Positions 1 to 5,851 of a stretch of 16,319 nt of DNA are shown here, piece after piece. Where the stretch lies: contig JAEYTW010000680.1 of NCBI GenBank assembly GCA_023433835.1, positions 1 through 16,319 on the forward strand, given 5' to 3'. A model generated the notes under the pieces. The model saw only the letters and a list, made by a program, of their open reading frames with translations. It was not told the DNA's origin and made no database searches. The position numbers and the translations under genes were made by a program. This stretch comes from Pseudomonadota bacterium. GTDB taxonomy: Bacteria; Pseudomonadota; Alphaproteobacteria; Ferrovibrionales; Ferrovibrionaceae. Numbering within the stretch: position 1 is the stretch's first letter; each line of letters starts with the position of its first letter.

Positions 1-231
1 GCTCAGCATCACCCGCGGCCGGCCGCGCGGCTGGTCGGGGGCGGGGGCGACCGGGCTGGCCGTGATCAACCCGTCGTCGAGCAGGGCTGCCGTGATCGCC
101 GAGACGGTGGTCGGGCTGAGCTCGGTCGCCTCGCAGATTTCGACGCGGCTGATCGGACCCGAACGGCGGATCGCATCCATCACGTGGAAGCGGTTGATCG
201 CGCGCATCAGTTCGGGATCGGCCGTTTTCAT
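1..231 (-). CDS. ROK-family transcriptional regulator, N-terminal part (cut by window edge)
   Basis: The first 77 codons are present; the gene continues beyond position 1. The translation begins MKTADPELMRAINRF and contains a winged-helix DNA-binding domain: helices around DAIRRSGPISR, then the recognition helix region ELSPTTVSAITAALLDDG, then a wing with GRPRVMLS. This Asn/Arg-rich lead-in, the 'GPISR..I....LS.TTVS' pattern and the GRPR wing are typical of NagC/Mlc/XylR-type ROK repressors, whose C-terminal sugar-kinase-like domain (not visible here) binds the inducing sugar. The start at 231 is the only in-frame ATG close to the domain; an in-frame stop lies shortly upstream, and the Shine-Dalgarno is weak. 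It is divergent from a sugar ABC importer operon, so the inferred job is sugar-responsive repression of that operon and probably of itself. The inducer cannot be read from this fragment. Confidence 0.85.
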   Translation of the reverse strand, partial: MKTADPELMRAINRFHVMDAIRRSGPISRVEICEATELSPTTVSAITAALLDDGLITASPVAPAPDQPRGRPRVMLS

Positions 232-250
232 CGCATCCCAGCGCCTGGGT

Positions 251-275
251 AATTAATCCGGGTATCGAAGTTATT
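251..275. promoter_or_regulatory. Putative ROK operator O1 (regulator side)
   Basis: Imperfect inverted repeat: arm AATTAATCCG, 5-nt centre GGTAT, arm CGAAGTTATT; by hand 7 of 10 arm positions pair. It resembles the repeat at 367-391 (16 of 25 positions identical, including the CG...CGAA core). It covers the predicted -10 of the regulator promoter, so occupancy would autorepress the regulator. AT-rich flanks around a TTCG/CGAA-like core fit ROK repressor sites of the NagC/Mlc kind as I recall them; binding by this protein is inference. Confidence 0.5.
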
Positions 276-297
276 TGTCGGATCGCGGCGCTGTCAA
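270..297 (-). promoter_or_regulatory. Predicted sigma70-type promoter of the ROK regulator
   Basis: On the minus strand a perfect -35 hexamer TTGACA (297-292) is followed after 16 nt by AATAAC (275-270), which matches the -10 consensus at four of six positions. Transcription would start roughly 30 nt upstream of the regulator ATG. The -10 lies inside operator O1. Confidence 0.45.
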
Positions 298-338
298 TGG
301 CGGAGAGCCGCAAAAATCCGCCACCCGAAGATTGCCAC

Positions 339-368
339 TTGACTTGCGGGCCGATCGGGCTTGATCAT
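339..368 (+). promoter_or_regulatory. Predicted sigma70-type promoter of the ABC importer-sulfatase operon
   Basis: TTGACT (339-344, five of six to the -35 consensus) and GATCAT (363-368, four of six to the -10 consensus) are separated by 18 nt. The -10 abuts and overlaps operator O2, mirroring the arrangement on the regulator side. Assigned by eye only. Confidence 0.4.
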
Positions 369-391
369 TTAATTCGCATAACGAAAAAAAT
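367..391. promoter_or_regulatory. Putative ROK operator O2 (importer side)
   Basis: Inverted repeat with arms ATTTAATTCG and CGAAAAAAAT around the 5-nt centre CATAA; 8 of 10 arm positions pair, with a perfect TTCG/CGAA core. It sits at the -10/start-site region of the predicted importer promoter and about 30 nt before the start codon, a classic repression position. Its centre is 116 bp from that of O1, close to eleven helical turns. Confidence 0.55.
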
Positions 392-419
392 AAACCGAGG
401 AAACACCGAGGAGGCTGCC

Positions 420-1700
420 ATGCCCAATCTGACCCGCAGGGCCTTGCCTGCGGCCGCGTTCCTTGCCGCGATGCTTGCAATGTCTGCCGGTGGCGCCGGC
501 GCCCAGACCACCACCGTCCGCGTCCTGCATGTCGAGCAGAACCCCAACATCACGGCCTATTGGAACGATATCGCCCGCGCCTATGAAGCGGCGAACCCCG
601 GCACCAAGGTCGAACTGCAATATCTCGAGAACGAAGCCTACAAGAAGAAGCTGACGACGCTGCTGCAATCGTCGGAAAAGCCCGATATCATCTATTCCTG
701 GGGCGGCGGCGTGCTGCGCGAGCAGGTCAAGGCCGGCGTCATCGAGGACCTGACGGGGCCGATGGATGCCGACTGGAAGGGCCGGTTCATTCCGGCGGCC
801 GTCCAGGCCTATACGATCGACGGCAAGATCTACGGCGTGCCGATGCATACCGCGCAGGTCGGCTTCTTCTACAACCGCGACCTCTTCGCCAAGGCGGGCG
901 TCGACGCCGAGGGCATCAAGACCTGGGACGACCTGCTCAATGCCGTGAAGAAGCTGCAGGCGGCCGGCATCACCCCGATCACCGCGGGCGGCGCCGACAA
1001 ATGGCCCCTGCATTTCTACTGGACGCATCTGGCCGTGCGGCTGGGCGGCAAGCCTGCCTTCGACGCGGCGATCTCCGGCAAGGGCAAGGGCTTCGCCGAC
1101 GAAACCTTTGTGCAGGCCGGCACCGTGTTCAAGCAACTGGTCGACCTCAAGCCGTTCCAGTCCGGCTTCCTCGGCACCACCTATCCGCAATCCTCAGGCC
1201 AGTTCGGCGACGGCAAGGCGGCGATGGTGCTGCAGGGCAATTTCGTCCTGAACTCGATGCGGGTGAATGCCGCCGACAAGAAAGGCCTGCCCGACGACAA
1301 GCTGGGCTGGTTCGCCTTCCCGACCGTGCCGGGCGGCAAGGGTGATCCCAGCGATACGCTGGGCGGGCTGAACGGCTGGCTCGTTACCAAGGGGGCGCCG
1401 AAGGCGGCGGCAGGCTATCTGCGCTTCTTCTCGGAAGCGGCCAACCAGCGCATCGCGGCCGAACGCGGCTTCTACATCCCCGTGGTCAATGGCACCCAGG
1501 ATGCGATTGCCAATCCGTTCCTGCGGCTGATCGCGCAAAACGTGGCCAGGTCGAAATATCACCAGATCTTCTATGACCAGGCCCTGGGCCCGGCGGTCGG
1601 GGCGACCGTCAACGATGTCTCGACCGATATCGCCGCGGGCAAGATGACGCCTGCGGAAGCGGCCGAGGCGGTGCAGCAGGCCTGGGTGCTGGCGAATTGA
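420..1700 (+). CDS. Sugar ABC transporter substrate-binding protein (family 1)
   Basis: A 426-residue periplasmic binding protein. Residues 1-28 are a signal peptide (Arg-Arg at 6-7, Ala-rich core, cleavage predicted after AGA before Gln29). The mature part begins with a VRVLHVEQNPN strand followed by YWNDIARAYEAANPG, and later has PDIIYSWGGG, YGVPMHTAQVGFFYNRDLF and GKAAMVLQGNF, all typical of MalE/UgpB/MsmE-like family 1 solute-binding proteins. It would capture a sugar or sugar derivative and deliver it to the two permeases encoded immediately downstream. The start at 420 is preceded by a strong GAGGAGG at 408-414; an upstream in-frame ATG would have no ribosome site and would spoil the signal peptide. 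It is the first gene of a ROK-controlled operon. The exact ligand cannot be told from sequence; a sulfated sugar is inferred from the sulfatase neighbour. The Arg pair gives a weak hint of Tat export. Confidence 0.9.
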   Translation: MPNLTRRALPAAAFLAAMLAMSAGGAGAQTTTVRVLHVEQNPNITAYWNDIARAYEAANPGTKVELQYLENEAYKKKLTTLLQSSEKPDIIYSWGGGVLREQVKAGVIEDLTGPMDADWKGRFIPAAVQAYTIDGKIYGVPMHTAQVGFFYNRDLFAKAGVDAEGIKTWDDLLNAVKKLQAAGITPITAGGADKWPLHFYWTHLAVRLGGKPAFDAAISGKGKGFADETFVQAGTVFKQLVDLKPFQSGFLGTTYPQSSGQFGDGKAAMVLQGNFVLNSMRVNAADKKGLPDDKLGWFAFPTVPGGKGDPSDTLGGLNGWLVTKGAPKAAAGYLRFFSEAANQRIAAERGFYIPVVNGTQDAIANPFLRLIAQNVARSKYHQIFYDQALGPAVGATVNDVSTDIAAGKMTPAEAAEAVQQAWVLAN

Positions 1701-2641
1701 CCGTCACCAGCGGTCCCGCGGCGGGGCCGGGGCGCATGGCGTTCCAGGCCCCGCCGTGGCTGCGTTTCCTTGCCGGCCGGGTAGGGCCGAAGGCGGGCGT
1801 CGCCTTGCTGTTCCTGCCGCCGGCCCTGTTCCTGTTCACCTTGTTCGTCGCCTTGCCGATGGGCGAGGCCGCCTGGTATTCGTTCTACAACTGGAACGGT
1901 TTCGGCAGCCCGACGCAGTTCGTCGGCTGGCGGAATTTCGAGCTCTTGTTCGCCAACCGCGCCTTCCGCATCGCGCTGACCAACAATGCGCTGATCATCG
2001 CGGTCTCCCTCCTCGTCCAGCTGCCGCTGGCGCTCGGCCTCGCCATGCTGCTGGCGGACAAGGTCCGGGGGTCGACCACCTTCCGGCTGATCTTCTTCAT
2101 GCCCTATATCCTGGCCGAGGTCGCGGCCGGGCTGATCTGGCGCTTCGTCTACGATGGCGATTACGGCCTGATCGCCCAGATCTGGGGGCTGTTCGGCGCC
2201 GCGGCGCCGCATCTGCTGGCCGACACCGATCTTGCCATTCATGCCGTCCTGGGCGTCGTCGTGTGGAAGTATTTCGGCTTCCACATGATGCTCTACATCG
2301 CCGGATTGCAGCAGATCGATCGCAACCTCTACGAGGCCGCGCATATGGACGGCGCCACCGGCTGGCAGATCTTTTCAAAGGTCACGGTGCCGCTGCTCGG
2401 TCCCACCATCCGCCTCTCCGTCTTCTTTGCCATTCTCGGCTCGATCCAGCTGTTCGACCTGATCATGCCGCTGACCAAGGGCGGGCCGTCGGATTCGACC
2501 CAGACGATGGTGACCTATCTCTACAGCTACGGCGTCACGCGGATGCGCATCGGCTTCGGTTCGGCCGTCGGCGTGGTGCTGTTCGTGATCTGCGTCGCCT
2601 TCGCCTTCGGCTACAAGCGCGCGGCGATGCGCAACGATTGA
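1697..2641 (+). CDS. Sugar ABC transporter permease, MalF/UgpA type
   Basis: A 314-residue inner-membrane permease. Hydrophobic segments start near residue 36 (ALLFLPPALFLFTLFVAL) and continue to the C-terminus. The cytoplasmic EAA loop that docks on the ATPase is clear: EAAHMDGATGWQIF with Glu at residue 213, followed by a KVTVPLLGP segment. The longest reading uses TTG at 1697, whose bases overlap the stop of the binding-protein gene (TTGA), a usual sign of translational coupling; its own Shine-Dalgarno is poor. An alternative ATG at 1736, 13 codons in and preceded by a G-rich stretch, would remove only the polar N-terminus, so either start gives an intact transporter. It pairs with the permease starting 7 nt downstream of its stop. 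No ATP-binding subunit is encoded in this window. Confidence 0.9.
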   Translation: MTVTSGPAAGPGRMAFQAPPWLRFLAGRVGPKAGVALLFLPPALFLFTLFVALPMGEAAWYSFYNWNGFGSPTQFVGWRNFELLFANRAFRIALTNNALIIAVSLLVQLPLALGLAMLLADKVRGSTTFRLIFFMPYILAEVAAGLIWRFVYDGDYGLIAQIWGLFGAAAPHLLADTDLAIHAVLGVVVWKYFGFHMMLYIAGLQQIDRNLYEAAHMDGATGWQIFSKVTVPLLGPTIRLSVFFAILGSIQLFDLIMPLTKGGPSDSTQTMVTYLYSYGVTRMRIGFGSAVGVVLFVICVAFAFGYKRAAMRND

Positions 2642-2648
2642 TGGCGCC

Positions 2649-3503
2649 ATGACCGACGACGCGCTCAGCCCCTACGAAACGCCCGTCACCATCGCCCCGG
2701 TGCTGCGCTATGCCGTGCTGTTCATCGTCGCCGGCATCGTCCTGATACCGCTGGTCGCGACCGCGCTGGGCGGCTTCAAGTCGCTCGGCGAATTGCGGGT
2801 CAATCCGTTCGGCTTGCCGAGCGAGTGGGAATGGGAGAACTACTGGGGCATCCTCGCCTCGTCCCGCTACTGGCAGCTGATGGGCAACTCGCTGATCATT
2901 GCCGGGCTCACCGTCGTTCTCACCGTTGCGGCCGCGGCGATGGCCGCCTTCATCTTCGTCCATGTCCGCTTCTTCGGCGCGACCTTCCTGTTGAACTACC
3001 TGCTGCTCGGGCTGATGTTCCCGGCCGCCACCGCGATCCTGCCCTTGTTCATCCGGGTGCGCGATCTCGGCCTGCTCGACAGCTACTGGGGCGTGGTGCT
3101 GCCCCAGGTCGCCTTCGGCCTGGCGATGAGCGTCCTCTTGTTCCGCAACTATTTCCGCCAGCTGCCCGCGGAACTGTTCGAGGCGGCGACGATCGACGGC
3201 TGCGGCTATGTCAGGTTCTTCTGGTATGTCACCCTGCCGTTGTCGCGCCCGATCCTGGCGACTACGGCGGTCATCGTCTTCGTCCATTCCTGGAATGCCT
3301 ACCTGCTGCCGCTGATCATGCTGAACCGCGACGGGCTCTATCCCTGGCCGCTGGGCATCATGGTCTATCAGGGCGAATATTCGACGGACTGGAACCTGGT
3401 GCTGGCCTTCATCACCCTGACCGTGCTGCCGGCGATCGTCATGTTCTTTGCCGCCCAGAAGCATATTGTCGCCGGGCTGACGGCGGGTGCCACCAAGGGC
3501 TGA
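2649..3503 (+). CDS. Sugar ABC transporter permease, MalG/UgpE type
   Basis: A 284-residue inner-membrane permease, the usual length for MalG-like partners. TM1 lies around residues 18-42 (VLRYAVLFIVAGIVLIPLVA), followed by a GGFKSLGELRVNPFGLP periplasmic segment characteristic of the family. Further segments precede and follow the EAA loop: EAATIDGCGYVRFFWYVTLP, Glu at residue 178. The start ATG lies 7 nt after the upstream permease stop, consistent with one transcript. Together the two permeases would form the translocation channel for the solute caught by the binding protein. A gap of 52 nt with a GGGGAGGGG ribosome site leads to the sulfatase gene. The operon lacks its own ATPase, so a shared MsmK/UgpC/MalK-type ATPase elsewhere in the genome is needed. 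Confidence 0.92.
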   Translation: MTDDALSPYETPVTIAPVLRYAVLFIVAGIVLIPLVATALGGFKSLGELRVNPFGLPSEWEWENYWGILASSRYWQLMGNSLIIAGLTVVLTVAAAAMAAFIFVHVRFFGATFLLNYLLLGLMFPAATAILPLFIRVRDLGLLDSYWGVVLPQVAFGLAMSVLLFRNYFRQLPAELFEAATIDGCGYVRFFWYVTLPLSRPILATTAVIVFVHSWNAYLLPLIMLNRDGLYPWPLGIMVYQGEYSTDWNLVLAFITLTVLPAIVMFFAAQKHIVAGLTAGATKG

Positions 3504-3555
3504 ACTGCGCTAGTCTCATCCCCAAGGCATCGACTCGCGATGCCGGGGAGGGGAC

Positions 3556-5127
3556 ATGGTTCAGGCCACCGCGCGCAACGTGCTGTTCATCATGTCCGAC
3601 CAGTTGCGCGCCGATCATCTCGGCTGTGCCGGCCACCCCTATCTGAAGACCCCGAACATCGACGCGCTGGCCGCCCGCGGCGTGCGCTTCGCCAATGCCT
3701 TCGTCCAATCGGGCGTCTGCGGCCCGTCGCGCATGTCGTTCTATACCGGGCGCTATGTCACGAGCCACGGCGCCACCTGGAACCGGGTGCCGCTGTCGAT
3801 CGGCGAGCTCACCCTGGGCGACCATCTGCGCGGCGCCGGGCTGGCGCCGACCCTGGTCGGCAAGACCCATGTGATGGTCGACAGGCGCGGCCTCGCCCGG
3901 CTGAAGATGGAGGGCGACAGCGAGCTTGCGACCCTGCTGCGCCAGGGCGGCTTCGAACAGCTCGACCGGTACGACGGCCACCATGCCGAAACCCACGGCG
4001 CTTATGCCGCCTGGCTGCGGGCGCAAGGCTATGACAGCCCCGATCCCTGGACCGACTACGTCATCTCGGCCGTCGACGAGCATGGCCAGGTCGTCTCCGG
4101 CTGGAAGATGCGCAACGTCCATCTGCCGGCCCGCGTGCGCGAGGAACATTCCGAGACCGCGTATACCACCGACCGGGCCATCGATTTCATCGAGGCGCGC
4201 GGCGACGACCCCTGGGTCCTCCATCTCTCCTACGTCAAGCCGCACTGGCCCTACATGGCGCCGGCCCCCTATCACAACGCCTATACGCTGGATCAGTGCC
4301 TGCCCTTGCAGCGCCACCCGGCCGAGCTGGAAGACCAGCATCCGGTGCTGGCCGCCTATCGCCAGCAGGAGGAATGCGCGAACTTCATGCGCGCCGAAGT
4401 CTCCGACAAGGTGCGGCCGGCCTATCAGGGGCTGATCGGTCAGCTCGACGGTCATCTCGGCCGCCTGTTCGAGGTGCTGGAGAAGAACGGGCGGTTCAGG
4501 GATACGCTGATCGTGTTCACCGCCGATCACGGCGACTATCTCGGCGACCACTGGCTCGGCGAGAAGGAGCAGTTCCACGACACGGTGCAGCGCGTGCCGT
4601 TCATCCTCTACGATCCGTCGCCCGCGGCCGATGCCACGCGGGGCACGGCGCCCGCGGCGTTCGTCGAGGCGATCGACGTCGTGCCGACGGCGCTCGACGC
4701 GCTGGGCCTCGATTCCGCCCGCCACGTCGTCGAGGGGCGGTCGCTGCTGGGGCTGACCCAGGGGCGGGCGATCGGCGAACCCTGGCGCTCGGCCGTGTTC
4801 TCGGAACTCGATTATGCCTATCGCCAGGCCCGGCTGATCCTGGGCCGGCCGGTCGATCGCTGCCGCGCCTGGATGGTGCGGACCGAACGGTGGAAATACG
4901 TCCATTGGCAGGATCTGCCGCCTCAACTATTCGACCTGGCGGCGGACCCGGAGGAATTCTTCGATCTCGGCCGCGACGCCGGTCACGAAACCGTGCGCGC
5001 GGGCCTGCGCCAGGGACTGCTCGATTGGTTCACAGGGTTGAAGTGCCGCACGACCCAGACCCTGGACGATGTCGCCGCCGGCACCCATCGCTACAAGCAG
5101 GCCGGCGTGTTTTACGGCGAGTGGTGA
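3556..5127 (+). CDS. Cytoplasmic type I sulfatase / phosphonate monoester hydrolase-like enzyme
   Basis: A 523-residue member of the alkaline-phosphatase superfamily. The sulfatase signature CGPSR (Cys55) is the site converted to formylglycine in type I sulfatases. Metal ligands are recognisable as Asp15 in MSDQLRADH and Asp324-His325 in TADHGD; Lys337 lies in LGEKEQF, and a GKTH motif places Lys103 and His105 in the active site. Spacing, overall length and the segment HLSYVKPHWPYMAPAPYH are close to rhizobial/Burkholderia phosphonate monoester hydrolases, while GK-x-H is more like true sulfatases, including choline sulfatase. There is no signal peptide, so it acts in the cytoplasm. Being last in a sugar-importer operon suggests it removes a sulfate (or phosphodiester) group from the imported solute. 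It needs a formylglycine-generating enzyme, which is not in the window. Substrate is uncertain. The start ATG has a strong G-rich ribosome site. Confidence 0.85.
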   Translation: MVQATARNVLFIMSDQLRADHLGCAGHPYLKTPNIDALAARGVRFANAFVQSGVCGPSRMSFYTGRYVTSHGATWNRVPLSIGELTLGDHLRGAGLAPTLVGKTHVMVDRRGLARLKMEGDSELATLLRQGGFEQLDRYDGHHAETHGAYAAWLRAQGYDSPDPWTDYVISAVDEHGQVVSGWKMRNVHLPARVREEHSETAYTTDRAIDFIEARGDDPWVLHLSYVKPHWPYMAPAPYHNAYTLDQCLPLQRHPAELEDQHPVLAAYRQQEECANFMRAEVSDKVRPAYQGLIGQLDGHLGRLFEVLEKNGRFRDTLIVFTADHGDYLGDHWLGEKEQFHDTVQRVPFILYDPSPAADATRGTAPAAFVEAIDVVPTALDALGLDSARHVVEGRSLLGLTQGRAIGEPWRSAVFSELDYAYRQARLILGRPVDRCRAWMVRTERWKYVHWQDLPPQLFDLAADPEEFFDLGRDAGHETVRAGLRQGLLDWFTGLKCRTTQTLDDVAAGTHRYKQAGVFYGEW

Positions 5128-5196
5128 TCTTGGCGGGCCGCGGCCGTGGTGGCAGACTGTGGACAAGCGTTTAAAAACCGGCGGGAGATCGGCCAG

Positions 5197-5844
5197 ATGA
5201 TGCAGCTTTACGGATATTTCCGCTCCTCCGCCGCCTATCGGGTGCGTATCGCGCTGGCGCTGAAGGGGATCGAACATGAAAAGGCATTCATCCACCTGAC
5301 GCGCGACGGCGGCCAGCAGCACCAGCCCGATTATCGCAAGCTCAATCCGCTCGGTGTCGTGCCGACCCTGGTGCATGGCGAAACCATCATCACCCAGAGC
5401 CTGGCGATCCTCGAATATCTCGACGAGACGCGCCCCAGCCCGCCGCTGCTGCCGGCCGATCCGATCGGGCGGGGCCGTGTGCGCTCGATCGCGCTGACCA
5501 TCGCCTGCGACGTCCATCCGCTCAACAACCTGCGGGTCCTGAGCTATCTCACCAAGGATCTCGGCCTGGCGGAGGCCGACAAGCTGCGCTGGTATCGCCA
5601 TTGGGTGGCCTCCGGCCTTGGCGCGGTCGAGGCACTGCTGGTCGAGAATCCGGCGACGGGCCTGTTCTGCCACGGCGACCAGCCGACCCTTGCCGACATC
5701 TGCCTGGTGCCCCAGGTGTTCAACGCCCGCCGTTTCGATTGCGACCTCAGCCCCTATCCGACCGTCATCTCGATCGTCGATGCCTGCAACCAGCTGCCCG
5801 CCTTCGCCGAGGCGGCCCCCGACCGCCAGCCCGACGCCGAGTAG
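5197..5844 (+). CDS. maiA: Maleylacetoacetate isomerase (zeta-class glutathione transferase)
   Basis: A 215-residue protein with the zeta-GST N-terminal signature SSAAYRVRIALALKG near residues 9-23, then NPLGVVPTLV (cis-Pro loop) and QSLAILEYLDE, which binds the gamma-glutamyl part of glutathione. The C-terminal helical domain has the family pattern DVHPLNNLRVL and PTLADICLVPQVFNARRF. The enzyme isomerises maleylacetoacetate to fumarylacetoacetate in tyrosine/homogentisate breakdown, or maleylpyruvate-type compounds in the gentisate route. The Ser-Ser-Ala version lacks the Cys seen in eukaryotic SSCSWRV but is common in bacteria. The start at 5197 (tandem ATGATG) is placed by GGGAGA at 5183-5188. 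No other homogentisate or gentisate gene is present, so pathway assignment is inference. The hybrid kinase gene begins 7 nt after its stop. Confidence 0.88.
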   Translation: MMQLYGYFRSSAAYRVRIALALKGIEHEKAFIHLTRDGGQQHQPDYRKLNPLGVVPTLVHGETIITQSLAILEYLDETRPSPPLLPADPIGRGRVRSIALTIACDVHPLNNLRVLSYLTKDLGLAEADKLRWYRHWVASGLGAVEALLVENPATGLFCHGDQPTLADICLVPQVFNARRFDCDLSPYPTVISIVDACNQLPAFAEAAPDRQPDAE

Positions 5845-5851
5845 GGCATAA

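Noticed and set aside
297..419. Upstream extension of the binding-protein frame from an ATG at 297
   Set aside because: It would run through the predicted promoter and operator, lacks a ribosome site, and would bury the signal peptide; the ATG at 420 with GAGGAGG is clearly better.
3439..4926. Minus-strand open frame of 495 codons opposite the sulfatase gene
   Set aside because: Mirror of strong codon bias in a well-supported plus-strand gene; low-complexity composition and no conserved motif.
5136..5145. Perfect 10-bp palindrome GGCCGCGGCC after the sulfatase gene
   Set aside because: It has no loop and no T-run, so it is not a terminator, and such GC palindromes are frequent at this base composition.
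5159..5167. TGTGGACAA, one mismatch from a DnaA box, before maiA
   Set aside because: A single imperfect copy with no AT-rich region or companion boxes is expected by chance.
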